Shown here in pieces: positions 17,422 to 26,639 of a DNA stretch of 64,000 nt. The translations under genes were made by a program, and so were the position numbers. Under the pieces are notes generated by a model. It was not told where the DNA came from. It searched no databases and saw nothing but the letters and a program-made list of their open reading frames with translations. Each line of letters begins with the position of its first letter. The stretch's first letter is position 1. This DNA is from JBBIQH01 sp964475945 (lineage in GTDB: Archaea; Thermoproteota; Nitrososphaeria; Nitrososphaerales; Nitrosocaldaceae), in the NCBI GenBank assembly GCA_964475945.1, contig CAYYYF010000001.1:157925-221924 (forward strand), given 5' to 3'.

Positions 17422-18381
17422 CTATGCCTTGCTCCTACTATATGCAAGGTGCTCCCATCCCCTATCCTCAACCTCTACAACCTTGCCATCCTCTTTAAGC
17501 ACTACACCAGAGCCATGCTCTACTCTGCCTATTGGTATTGCGTAGCATCCATTATACCTTGCCAACCTTAATACCTTGCCTAGCATCTCTCTCCTTACAG
17601 TAGCAACTATCTCATACTCTTCACCAGCATAGAGCACAATATCATTAAGATCAAGCATGTTATCCCTTGCAAACCTTCTAACCTCACTGGTAGTAGGTAG
17701 CGTATCTATTACAAACCTCTTCCTACTTTGCCTACTCATCTCATGGAGTGTTAATGCTAAACCATCACTTGAGTCCATGGATGATGTTGCATACCTCCTT
17801 AATGCTAGACCAAATCTAAGCCTTGGCTCTGGTAGCATCACACTTCTTATAGCCTTACTCTTAAACCTCTTGCTTGCATTTAATCCATCATGCATGAGAA
17901 GCATCAACCCTGCCTTGGTATACCCGAATGGCCCAGAGACTATTATTACATCCCCTTCCCTTGCACCAGAGCGCTTGATGTAGTTAGTGCATAAGCCTAC
18001 CATGCAACAGTCTATAACTATCTCCTTACCCTCATTCGTATCCCCACCAACTATCTTTATACTAAACTCCTCCTCAGCTCTATGGAAGCCATAGGCTAAA
18101 GATTGCACCTCCCTCCTGCTCAATGGAGGTAATGCCAATGATATTAATGCATATGATGGTCTTATCCCTTTGCTTGCCATATCGCTAACACATGCTACAA
18201 TACTCTTCCTTGCTATCTGCCATGGCCTCATCTGCTTAGGCACATCGGTGCTCTGCACAAGCATATCGCACTTCAATGCTATCCTTGCATCTCCTAGCGT
18301 TATAACCTCAACATCATCCTGCATCTTACCCTTGCCTAGCCTAGATGTTATTATCCTAATTATCTCCCTCTCTCCTAGCAT
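17422..18381 (-). CDS. thiL: thiamine-monophosphate kinase
   Basis: Phosphorylates thiamine monophosphate to thiamine diphosphate using ATP. 319 residues with the AIR-synthase-like fold: QDDVEVITLGD, CDMLVQSTDVPKQMRPWQIARKS (metal-binding Asp and substrate loop), VACVSDMASKG, IVGGDTN and MDSSDGLA. The usual DDAA motif at the N-terminus reads DDVEV here, otherwise key acidic residues are kept. The start overlaps the phosphomutase stop by 26 bp on the same strand, so the two are coupled. Confidence 0.92.
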   Translation of the reverse strand: MLGEREIIRIITSRLGKGKMQDDVEVITLGDARIALKCDMLVQSTDVPKQMRPWQIARKSIVACVSDMASKGIRPSYALISLALPPLSRREVQSLAYGFHRAEEEFSIKIVGGDTNEGKEIVIDCCMVGLCTNYIKRSGAREGDVIIVSGPFGYTKAGLMLLMHDGLNASKRFKSKAIRSVMLPEPRLRFGLALRRYATSSMDSSDGLALTLHEMSRQSRKRFVIDTLPTTSEVRRFARDNMLDLNDIVLYAGEEYEIVATVRREMLGKVLRLARYNGCYAIPIGRVEHGSGVVLKEDGKVVEVEDRGWEHLAYSRSKA

Positions 18382-19651
18382 ATATACATGCCTCTACTAT
18401 AATATCCTCATACATCTTATATAGGGTATTAACCTTATCCTTGCTTACTGATTCTACTGATAACCTTATTGCATGCTCTGTATTCGAGCCCCTTACAAGT
18501 ACCCATGTATGCTCATCTATAACAAACTTTACACCATCTATGGTAACCTTCTCTGAGCATCTATGCTCCTTGCCTGCTATATACTCTATCACTTTACCTA
18601 TATCTACATCTGCATCTATTGCAACCTTGCCCCTCTTTATAGCATACCTTGAGTATTCCTTAAGTATGAAATCTATATTATCATAAGCAAGGAGGATAAG
18701 CAAGGAAGCAAGTATGGCATCCCTGCACAGGTTAAATTTACCCATTATGAACCCTGCACTGCTACCTTCCCCTCCTATCATGCTATTGTTATCTAGCATG
18801 CACTTAACAACATTTGCCTCCCCTACCTTTGCATAATTTACCTTGCAGTTATATGCACTTGCAATATCCCTTATGGAGTTGCTTGTATCTACACTTACGG
18901 TTATTGAAGAACTGCTCCTTATAACAGATGCTATGCATAGCAGTAATGTATCATCTGGGCTTAGTATGCTACCCTTGCTTACAACCACCCTATCCCCATC
19001 GCTATCAAAGGCAAAGCCTATCCCATCCTTTACTACAAAGTCCTTGCTTGTAGGATCTGGATTACTGCTATTAACTATACTTGCATTGAATCCAAGGCTT
19101 GATAGCAATTCTTGCATACATGCGCTTACAGTACCTATGGATGCATCTATGGCAATACCCATTACACTACTCCCTACAATCTCATTATCTAGGAATTTTA
19201 GCAGCTCTCTTGTATAGCATGAATATGCATTATACTCATTACCTATAGTGCTTATATATGCATCATCAAGACCAGCACTTGCTAATACATCCCTTAACTC
19301 CTCATCAAATATGCATCTACCATTAATAACAAACTTGATCCCATTCCAATCCAAAGGGTTATGTGATGCAGTTACCATTATACCCATGCACTTGCGCTCC
19401 CTACTCTCCTTTACAAGCACAGGGGTAGGTGCAAGGCCTATATTGTATACATCTATACCTTGGGATCTTAGCACTGAAGATGCAACCCTTGCTATTACCC
19501 TGCTACTTGCTCTTGCATCATATGCCAATACACATGATGTTAAATTATATTTATTAGAGAGATGAGAGAATGCCCTTACATATGCCATTACATGCTCTAG
19601 AGTAAGGTCTGTAGGGAATACTCCTCTAATACCAGATACAGATACCTTCAC
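18356..19651 (-). CDS. alpha-D-phosphohexomutase (PGM/PMM/GlmM type)
   Basis: 431 residues. Active-site loop MVTASHNPLDWNG with phosphoserine Ser96, metal-binding loop FDSDGDR (near residue 220), and sugar-binding GEGSSAGF. Interconverts hexose or hexosamine 1- and 6-phosphates; substrate cannot be told from the sequence (phosphomannose, phosphoglucose and phosphoglucosamine are all possible). It probably feeds nucleotide-sugar synthesis such as the nucleotidyltransferase at 44622. Upstream, a 57-bp spacer separates it from divergent tRNA-Thr. Confidence 0.9.
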   Translation of the reverse strand: MKVSVSGIRGVFPTDLTLEHVMAYVRAFSHLSNKYNLTSCVLAYDARASSRVIARVASSVLRSQGIDVYNIGLAPTPVLVKESRERKCMGIMVTASHNPLDWNGIKFVINGRCIFDEELRDVLASAGLDDAYISTIGNEYNAYSCYTRELLKFLDNEIVGSSVMGIAIDASIGTVSACMQELLSSLGFNASIVNSSNPDPTSKDFVVKDGIGFAFDSDGDRVVVSKGSILSPDDTLLLCIASVIRSSSSITVSVDTSNSIRDIASAYNCKVNYAKVGEANVVKCMLDNNSMIGGEGSSAGFIMGKFNLCRDAILASLLILLAYDNIDFILKEYSRYAIKRGKVAIDADVDIGKVIEYIAGKEHRCSEKVTIDGVKFVIDEHTWVLVRGSNTEHAIRLSVESVSKDKVNTLYKMYEDIIVEACIYARREGDN

Positions 19652-19708
19652 GCATTACCTTAACTTGATAAATATTTATTCTTAGTATTGATATTTGATA
19701 CTGGATAT

Positions 19709-19782
19709 GCCTCGGTAGCTCAGCTGGTTAGAGCGAGTGCCTCGTAAGCACTAGGTCGCGGGTTCAAATCCCGCCCGAGGCT
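19709..19782 (+). tRNA. tRNA-Thr (CGU)
   Basis: Acceptor GCCTCGG pairs with CCGAGGC (19775-19781). The anticodon arm GAGTGC-CTCGTAA-GCACT gives anticodon CGT at 19743-19745, and the T-arm has GGTTCAAATCC. No intron. CCA follows directly (19783-19785), so the 3' end is genome-encoded. The 3' half overlaps, in antisense, the last 32 bp of the cheA reading frame. Confidence 0.95.
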
Positions 19783-21412
19783 CCATGAGCAGTTTTGTAA
19801 CATCAACTATTAGCACTGGTACACCATCTGATGGTATGGTAGCCTCTGTAAATCCTCCATCTGCACCAACTATACGCTTAACTACCACTTCCTTCATATA
19901 CTCAAACCTATCAACAACTAAGCCTATATTCCTACCATTGATATCCACTATAACTATATTATACTCATTGTCATTGCTTCTGCCATTTATCCCTAACAGA
20001 TAAGACATATCATAAAGGGGTATTATATGCTCATGCACATCATCCTTATCCTTAACCCTTATAACCCTCTTGCCATGAACATGCATAACATCTCTAGCAT
20101 TAACCTTGAGTGTCCTTACAACGTTCGAGGATGGTATGATATACCTCTCTTCATTAACATAAACCATCAGTGCAGAGATTATTGATACGTTAAGGGGTAT
20201 GTTAAGGGTTATACTTGTCCCTAAACCTTTGTTACTCTTTATGCTAACATAGCCACCGAATCTGCTGACCTGCTTGAATACAACATCCATACCTACACCT
20301 CTCCCAGATACATCCGTTACCTGCTTTGCTGTTGATAACCCTGGTGTACCTAGTAGTTTTAATGCATCCTCATAGCTCATTGCATCAGCCTCCTCCTTGC
20401 TTATAACTCCCTTCTCTACTGCCTTTGCTTTCAATGCATCAACATCTATACCCTTACCATCGTCCTCTATGCTTATGCTTATCCTCTCACCCATCCTTGA
20501 TGCTATAACTCTTACAAGCCCTACCCTATCCTTACCATTCCTTAACCTCTCCTCTGGCATCTCTATACCATGGTCTATAGCATTCCTTATTATATGCACA
20601 AGGGGATCAGAGATTGCCTGCATTATACTCCTATCTATCTCTATCTCAGAGCCCTCAACCTCTAACCTAACCTCCTTGCCTAACTTTGATGCAGTATCCC
20701 TAACAAGCCTAGGGAGCCTATTGAATATCATGCTCAAAGGCACAAGCCTTAACTTCATAACATTGAACTGAAGCTCTGAGATAAGCCTATCAAACTGTGT
20801 CAATGCTATCCTATCGCTGGAGTTGAATGAGCTCTCTAAGCGTATCTTTGCTATTATAAGCTCCCCAACAAGATCTACTAACCTATCAAGATCCTCAAGC
20901 TTAACTGTTATGGTTGTTGGTAACCTCTCCTCCTGTAGACTACTTGCATCAATGCTTGCTGCATTACCGCTAATATTACTGGTATTGCTATTTGCATTAC
21001 TAGTACTGCTATTGCTATTATTACTAGCATTAGCATTACTGCTATTATTAAGCAGATCCTCTAACCTCTTCACATATGATGATACATCTACTGATAGATT
21101 CTCATCATTCACAAGCCTATTCAATAGATCAAAGCATGAGAATAGGGTATCTGCTACATCCCTTGAGAATGCTATACTATTATTCCTTATTCCATCAAGC
21201 ACATTCTCTATACTCTTGCATAGAACCCTTATACTCTCATAGCCCATCGTTGCTGCCATGCCTTTAAGTGTATGCACAGACCTGAAGATGCTATCTATAC
21301 GCTCTCTAGCATTATCCTTCTCATATGCTAGCAGTTCATTGTTCATGCTCTGTAGATGCTCATTAGCCTCTAGCAGGAATAACTCTCTATACTCTCTACT
21401 ATCTATACTCAT
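19751..21412 (-). CDS. cheA: chemotaxis histidine kinase CheA
   Basis: Receives receptor signals through CheW and phosphorylates CheY and CheB. 553 residues: P1 HPt domain with phospho-His47 (SVHTLKGMAATMG), an Asn/Ser-rich linker (about residues 120-155) in place of a P2 domain, P3 dimerisation helices, P4 kinase with N box HIIRNAIDHGIE and G boxes (IEDDGKGID; GRGVGMDVV), and a P5 CheW-like domain. The final residues MEPRAGFEPAT are the antisense of tRNA-Thr, so the frame reads through into the tRNA gene before stopping. Last gene of the MCP-cheW-Y-B-A operon, overlapping cheB by 4 bp. Confidence 0.95.
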   Translation of the reverse strand: MSIDSREYRELFLLEANEHLQSMNNELLAYEKDNARERIDSIFRSVHTLKGMAATMGYESIRVLCKSIENVLDGIRNNSIAFSRDVADTLFSCFDLLNRLVNDENLSVDVSSYVKRLEDLLNNSSNANASNNSNSSTSNANSNTSNISGNAASIDASSLQEERLPTTITVKLEDLDRLVDLVGELIIAKIRLESSFNSSDRIALTQFDRLISELQFNVMKLRLVPLSMIFNRLPRLVRDTASKLGKEVRLEVEGSEIEIDRSIMQAISDPLVHIIRNAIDHGIEMPEERLRNGKDRVGLVRVIASRMGERISISIEDDGKGIDVDALKAKAVEKGVISKEEADAMSYEDALKLLGTPGLSTAKQVTDVSGRGVGMDVVFKQVSRFGGYVSIKSNKGLGTSITLNIPLNVSIISALMVYVNEERYIIPSSNVVRTLKVNARDVMHVHGKRVIRVKDKDDVHEHIIPLYDMSYLLGINGRSNDNEYNIVIVDINGRNIGLVVDRFEYMKEVVVKRIVGADGGFTEATIPSDGVPVLIVDVTKLLMEPRAGFEPAT

Positions 21413-22416
21413 CTCATCACCATTACCCTTAATGCCTTGATTATCTCCTCTGCTATCCTTCCTGCTGGGGCAAAGGTATCTACTGCATTACCATTACTTG
21501 CTACACTAGCCATACCATACACTGCAGATGTGCTCTTATCCTGTGCTATCGTAACACCATTGTATGCCTTTATAACCTTCATGCCAAGTGCACCATCGAA
21601 ACCCATCCCAGATAGCAGTACTCCTATAACATTTGGGCCGTAATGCTTTGCCGCTGTTACCATGGTTACATTTATTGATGGTCTTACATAGGCATACTTT
21701 GGCCCTTGCCATAGCCTAATGTAGCCATCCTCGACTACCATATGGTAATCTGGTGGTGCTATAAGTGCTAAACCATTGACTATTCTATCGTTATCCTCTG
21801 CTACCTTAACCCTTATCCTTGCCCTATCCCTAAGCATCTTTGCATAGTAATCAATGAACCCCTTTGCTAGATGCTGCACCACCATTATGCAAGCATCTGC
21901 ATCGCTAGGTAATGCTGCAAGTATATCTGCAACTATACTTGGTGCACCTGTTGATGCACCTATAACAACTACCTTCTGCCCCCTACTATATCTACTACTT
22001 GAACGCATCCTATTAACAGTATTAAAGTCTTTAAGCATAAGCGCATACTCTATCTTTGCCATTACCAATGAGTAAAGGTCGCTTACATTTGAACTGATGC
22101 TCATAAACTCTACTGCACCAGTGCTTATAACCTTCTCTGCTAACCATGAGTGCTCATACGCTGTAGTAACTATTATAGGGATATGCCTTATACTTAGTAT
22201 CCTCTCAAGCAAGGTTATACCATCCATATCTGGGAGCTCAAGGTCAAGTAGTATTACATCAACATCATCAACGCTAGATATGAACTTAAGTGTACTGTAA
22301 GCACTTGTAAACTTTGCGTATACATTATGCTTATCCTTAACTATGCTCTCTAGCAGGGATAAAAAATATGGGGAGTCGTTTACTATTACAACATTAGCCT
22401 TCCTCTGCATATGCAC
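21409..22416 (-). CDS. cheB: receptor methylesterase/response regulator CheB
   Basis: Removes methyl groups (and deamidates) on chemoreceptors when phosphorylated. 335 residues: receiver domain with phospho-Asp58 (VILLDLELPDMDG), where the first acidic pair reads ND rather than DD, then the methylesterase domain with catalytic Ser in VVIGASTGAPS, His in VVQHLAKGF and Asp in LLSGMGFDGALG. Same operon; 3 bp separate it from cheY. The N-terminus likely begins at Met1 or Met3. Confidence 0.95.
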   Translation of the reverse strand: MHMQRKANVVIVNDSPYFLSLLESIVKDKHNVYAKFTSAYSTLKFISSVDDVDVILLDLELPDMDGITLLERILSIRHIPIIVTTAYEHSWLAEKVISTGAVEFMSISSNVSDLYSLVMAKIEYALMLKDFNTVNRMRSSSRYSRGQKVVVIGASTGAPSIVADILAALPSDADACIMVVQHLAKGFIDYYAKMLRDRARIRVKVAEDNDRIVNGLALIAPPDYHMVVEDGYIRLWQGPKYAYVRPSINVTMVTAAKHYGPNVIGVLLSGMGFDGALGMKVIKAYNGVTIAQDKSTSAVYGMASVASNGNAVDTFAPAGRIAEEIIKALRVMVMR

Positions 22417-22419
22417 TCA

Positions 22420-22800
22420 CTACCTTGTATTAAGCACCCTCTCTATCACAGTAGCAACCATAGCCCTATCGAATGGCTTTACTATGTAATCCCTTGCCCC
22501 AGCCCTCATAGCCTCCTGCACTATAAACCTCTGCTCAACTGCTGTAACCATCACTACTCTAGCCCTTGGGTCTATGCTCATTATATGCTTCAATGCCTGC
22601 ATGCCATCCATCCTAGGCATGTTAACATCAAGTGTAACAAGGTCTGGTCTGAGCCTCTTGTACTGCTCTACTGCAGCAATACCATCTGCTGCCTCTGCTA
22701 TGTTTGTATACCCTAGGTTCTTGAGTATATCCTTGAGCACTATCCTCATGAATGCTGCATCATCAACTACAAGTATCTTTACCATATTCCTTGCTATCAT
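22420..22800 (-). CDS. cheY: chemotaxis response regulator CheY
   Basis: Single receiver domain, 126 residues. Acid pair Asp13/Asp14 (VVDDAAFMR), phospho-Asp58 (LVTLDVNMPRMDG), Thr86 (MVTA) and Lys108 (VKPF) are all present. In archaea CheY-P acts on the archaellum motor through the adaptor CheF and ArlCDE-type ring proteins; no cheF was recognised here. Met6 is an equally good start. The start overlaps the stop of cheW by 4 bp. Confidence 0.95.
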   Translation of the reverse strand: MIARNMVKILVVDDAAFMRIVLKDILKNLGYTNIAEAADGIAAVEQYKRLRPDLVTLDVNMPRMDGMQALKHIMSIDPRARVVMVTAVEQRFIVQEAMRAGARDYIVKPFDRAMVATVIERVLNTR

Positions 22801-23303
22801 TGCGCCTCACCAAGTAGTTTATCAATATCTATGTAAACAACAAGCCTATCCTGCATCTTTATTATACCCTTGATGTATGGTATATTATCTATTATTGCTG
22901 GGTTGTAGTCTATGCTATCACTTGTAGCCTTGATAACCTGCTCCACATCATCAACAAGCAAGCCTAGCATTGTCCCATTTGCGTCAACCACGAGTATCTT
23001 CCCTTTATCCTTAGCCCTCTCCTTGCCATTCCCATTCCAATTTACATCTACATCAAAGCCTAGCCTGCTCTTTATATCTACTACAGAGATTACCTTGCCC
23101 CTTAGGTTCATCACCCCTGCTATAAGCCTTGAGTATGGCACCCTGGTTATCCTCTCAACCACCCTTATCTCATATACCTTGTTAACATCAACAGCATAAT
23201 GCTCTTCATTACCATCAGCAATCCTTAACTTAAATAAAAGCAGGTTGATTATGTTGCTGCTTAGCATTGTATCCATTGTATCACCTCCTAAAGCCATTCC
23301 CAT
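22797..23303 (-). CDS. cheW: chemotaxis coupling protein CheW
   Basis: Adaptor linking receptors and CheA. 168 residues with the SH3-like CheW fold: YAVDVNKVYEIRVVERITRVPYS region, MNLRGKVISVVDIKSRLG, and LGLLVDDVEQVIKA. A short Asn/Gly/Lys-rich insert (VNWNGNGKERAKDKGK) sits in a loop. From the first Met the gene overlaps the MCP stop by 23 bp. Starting at Met10 (MDTMLSSN, 23276) would remove the overlap and fits the fold as well. Confidence 0.93.
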   Translation of the reverse strand: MGMALGGDTMDTMLSSNIINLLLFKLRIADGNEEHYAVDVNKVYEIRVVERITRVPYSRLIAGVMNLRGKVISVVDIKSRLGFDVDVNWNGNGKERAKDKGKILVVDANGTMLGLLVDDVEQVIKATSDSIDYNPAIIDNIPYIKGIIKMQDRLVVYIDIDKLLGEAQ

Positions 23304-25449
23304 CTATACCCTTACCATCTGCTATACTTGCTCTGATAACTGTAATTACCTTGGCATCTTCTCTATCCTTATCCTTACCATTATCTGGAGCGTTAGCATC
23401 TATATTGATATCCTCACTACACTTCATGGTATCATTAACATCTATCTTGCATACTGAGATTGCTTCTTTAAGCTCCTTACTTAACTCTACCAACTCCTGC
23501 ATCTTCTTGCTTATTACGCTCACTGCATTATTCTGCTCCTCAACTGCTGCAGTTATCTCCTCTGTAGCTGCTGCATTCTCCTCAGATATTGCAACTATCT
23601 CAGTTATACTCCTATTTATCTCATCTATACTCTTTATCTGCTCCTGTAGTGATGCATTTGCCTCATTTATCATCTTTATCATACTATCCGTCTCTCTTGC
23701 TATCTGCTCAAGCCCCCTTATGCTCTGCTCTATAACACCCTTGCCCTCATTAACCTCTCTTGCACTTGCATTTATTATCTCTGTAGTCTTCCTTGCATCG
23801 CTCTGCACCTCCTCTATTATCTCTGCTATCTCCTCACTTGCCTTAGCTGAGTTCATAGCCAAGGCTCTAACCTCCTCAGCAACAACAGCAAAGCCTCTCC
23901 CTGCTTCTCCAGCCCTTGCTGCCTCTATTGCAGCATTCAAGGCAAGCATGTTAGTCTGCTCCGCTATCTTCTGGATAACATCAAGTACAGTGTTTATCTT
24001 TGCTGTCTTCTCAACTAGGCTGTTCATCATTGCTACAGATTCATTGCTTGTTTTTATCATGCTCTCTATGCTCTTACCTGCTATCTCAGAGCTCTTCATG
24101 CTTGAGTCTATTGCCATGCTAACCTCCTTAGAGAACTCTACAACCTTATTCATCTTACTGCTTGTATCCTTTATACTTGATGTTATACCCTCTATGCTCT
24201 TGCTTATCTCGTTTATCTTACTTGCCTGATCCTGTGAGCCCTTTGCTACCTGCTGTATACCATTGGTTATCTGCTGTATAGATGAACTTATCTGTTGTGT
24301 AGCAGCTGCAACCTCTTGCACACTCTTTGCGATATTATTTGAGCTTCTCTTAACACTCCCCGATACATTCCTGAAAGATCTTATGCTATCATTCAATGAT
24401 CTTGCTAGACCACCTATCTCATCACTGCTATTGATATTATCTATGCTGACTGTTAGATCACCATGCCCTAACCTGCTAACCTTCTTACTTATCTCTATCA
24501 ATGGCCTTGTTATACTTCTAGCAATGAAGCATGCAGATACTGCAACACCTGCACCTATACCAGAGGTTATTAGTAGTACTGTATTCTGTATGTTATATAG
24601 TGGCATTAAAGCCTCAGCCTCATCTATCTCAGCAAGTAATACAAGGTTAAGATCCCTCATGCAATATGAGGAGCCGAATATTGGTATACCTCTATAATCT
24701 TGGTATACCTTTGCCTTTATACTCTTACCATTCTCAAAGCACTCAATAACTGGTAGAGTGTTAACAACCTGCTTGAACTCTGCACCCTCTATGAACCTTG
24801 ATGGTGTAACCATAAGCCTATCCTTATTCACTAAATAAGTCTCACCTGTCTCTCCAAGGTTCTCCCTGTTTAGTAGTGCATTCATGAACACTCCTCCTCT
24901 AGTCTCAAATACTACACTACCAATATACTTGCCCTCATGCATTATGGGTGAGCCTATAAGCAGTACCATGCCTTGCTCATCCTTGCTTATCTCCCCAATA
25001 CTATTACTCCTAGACTTGATGAATGCCTCATGTGTAGAGATGCTCTTACCCTCTTGACTCTTATCTGTACTGAATATTACCTTGCCCTGCTCATCTGCAA
25101 TATAGAGTATCTTTGGATTTGCACCTATTGCCTGCAGTTCCTTGAATAGTTGCTCAGCATTCTTGCTTATACCTTCATAGTTGTTAGATGCAAGATAACC
25201 TGCTACTGTAGATGCTAATACCTCTGCCTGCCTCATCCTTGTATTTATAACATTCATAACTATTCTAGCCCTATCCTCAGCAATCTGTGTATACTTGCTG
25301 CTTATCTCCTCCATAAGACTTCTCTTTGTATACTCTACTACAAGTAAAGATACTGCTACTAGAGGCACTAGGGATGCTGCTAGGAATACTGCTATGAACT
25401 TGCTCCTTATACTCCTCTTTATGCTCATCTTGCTAATACGCATATCCAT
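23281..25449 (-). CDS. methyl-accepting chemotaxis protein, transmembrane
   Basis: 722 residues. N-terminal membrane helix (residues about 19-38), an extracellular Cache-like sensor domain (about 45-285), a second membrane helix (VLLITSGIGAGVAVSACFI), a HAMP domain beginning ARSITRPLIEISKKV, and a long coiled-coil signalling domain with the conserved tip EQTNMLALNAAIEAARAGE and GRGFAVVAEEVRALA. It is the first gene of the che operon. The ligand cannot be inferred. The MCP stop lies within the first codons of cheW, so expression is coupled. Confidence 0.95.
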   Translation of the reverse strand: MDMRISKMSIKRSIRSKFIAVFLAASLVPLVAVSLLVVEYTKRSLMEEISSKYTQIAEDRARIVMNVINTRMRQAEVLASTVAGYLASNNYEGISKNAEQLFKELQAIGANPKILYIADEQGKVIFSTDKSQEGKSISTHEAFIKSRSNSIGEISKDEQGMVLLIGSPIMHEGKYIGSVVFETRGGVFMNALLNRENLGETGETYLVNKDRLMVTPSRFIEGAEFKQVVNTLPVIECFENGKSIKAKVYQDYRGIPIFGSSYCMRDLNLVLLAEIDEAEALMPLYNIQNTVLLITSGIGAGVAVSACFIARSITRPLIEISKKVSRLGHGDLTVSIDNINSSDEIGGLARSLNDSIRSFRNVSGSVKRSSNNIAKSVQEVAAATQQISSSIQQITNGIQQVAKGSQDQASKINEISKSIEGITSSIKDTSSKMNKVVEFSKEVSMAIDSSMKSSEIAGKSIESMIKTSNESVAMMNSLVEKTAKINTVLDVIQKIAEQTNMLALNAAIEAARAGEAGRGFAVVAEEVRALAMNSAKASEEIAEIIEEVQSDARKTTEIINASAREVNEGKGVIEQSIRGLEQIARETDSMIKMINEANASLQEQIKSIDEINRSITEIVAISEENAAATEEITAAVEEQNNAVSVISKKMQELVELSKELKEAISVCKIDVNDTMKCSEDINIDANAPDNGKDKDREDAKVITVIRASIADGKGIDGNGFRR

Positions 25450-25540
25450 GCATCTAATTCTAAAGGCATCAAGATAAGCTATAGTATGTAATAGAGGTGA
25501 AGGACATACCCTTAACTAACTAATTAATTATAAGCTTAGC

Positions 25541-26584
25541 ATGCAGAGTAATGTATACACTAAAGATAGTAAAGAGGTTACACTTGAGGAGATAGCGGAT
25601 CTAGCATATAGATTAACCAGTAGCACTGTTAAGGCATTGGAGGAGGTTGAGAGGATAAATGAGGAGATACATATGTTAGCGATAAATGCTCTAATAGAGG
25701 CAGCAAGAGCAGGAGAGGGAGGGAAGACGTTCAGCGTAGTAGCAGGTTACATGAGCGAGTTGAATAAGAAGGTTGAGAGGATAACCAAGGATATAAAGAA
25801 TGAGAGGAGCATGCAAGAGCTTAGCAGAGCAATAAAGGAGCAGGCATTAATGGTTAAAGGCAATAGGCTTGCAGATATAGCACTAACAAATATAGATATA
25901 GTTGATAGGAGCCTTTATGAGAGGGCTAGCGATGTGACATGGTGGTCCCATGACTCCTACGTTATAGATGCATTGAAGAGTAAGAGCAGTGAGAGCATAA
26001 GGAGGTTAGAAGAGAGGTTAGCAATAATACTTGATGCATATACAGTATACCATGATATAGTTGTATGCGATCTAGAGGGTAATGTTATAGCAGATGGTAG
26101 AGATATGCAGAGCAAGGGTAAGAACTGTAGTAATGCTTTATGGTTCAAGAGCGCATTCAGTAACAGGTTTGGGTTCGAGGGTGCACATAACTCAGACCTT
26201 GTCAATGGTAAGTTAGTAATAATATTCTCTAGCATGGTTAAGGATAGCAATGGTAATGCCATAGGGGTATTAGCAAATATATTCAAGTGGAGGGAGTTTG
26301 CTCAGAGGATAGTATGCAATGCACCATTAACAGAGAAGGAGAAGGGTATCACTAGGGTATGCTTAACTGATAGCAATGGCTTGGTTATAGCAGACTCTAG
26401 CGAGAGGATGCTTGCTGATAGGATTGAGTTCAATGGTAAGAATGAGTTATTCTCTACCCCTAGAGGCTTCATTGTAGGGGAGTATAAGGGTAGGTTATGT
26501 ATAATAGCACATGCATCCTCACAGGGTTATGAGAATTATAGGTCTAATCTTCACTCTCTACTCATCCAATACGTAAATAAGTAA
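25541..26584 (+). CDS. soluble receptor-like protein: short MCP tip followed by a Cache-like sensor
   Basis: 347 residues with no membrane segment. Residues 44-67 carry the chemoreceptor hairpin tip (HMLAINALIEAARAGEGG then KTFSVVA) with only about 45 residues of coiled coil on each side. From residue ~115 a Cache/PAS-like sensor follows (DIVVCDLEGNVIADGRD; DSNGNAIGVLANIF; LTDSNGLVIADSSE). This reverses the normal sensor-then-signalling order. It could bind CheA/CheW in the cytoplasm as a ligand-sensing modulator; that is inference. Transcribed divergently from the MCP operon. Confidence 0.8.
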   Translation: MQSNVYTKDSKEVTLEEIADLAYRLTSSTVKALEEVERINEEIHMLAINALIEAARAGEGGKTFSVVAGYMSELNKKVERITKDIKNERSMQELSRAIKEQALMVKGNRLADIALTNIDIVDRSLYERASDVTWWSHDSYVIDALKSKSSESIRRLEERLAIILDAYTVYHDIVVCDLEGNVIADGRDMQSKGKNCSNALWFKSAFSNRFGFEGAHNSDLVNGKLVIIFSSMVKDSNGNAIGVLANIFKWREFAQRIVCNAPLTEKEKGITRVCLTDSNGLVIADSSERMLADRIEFNGKNELFSTPRGFIVGEYKGRLCIIAHASSQGYENYRSNLHSLLIQYVNK

Positions 26585-26639
26585 TGCTTAGCATAATTAT
26601 GATATCACATTAATAAATAAGTATTAATAGAAATTATCT

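Noticed and set aside
23267..24229. 320-residue open frame antisense to the MCP gene
   Set aside because: Hydrophobic, Ser/Leu/Ile-rich sequence mirrors the coiled-coil codons of the MCP on the other strand; a composition shadow, not a gene.
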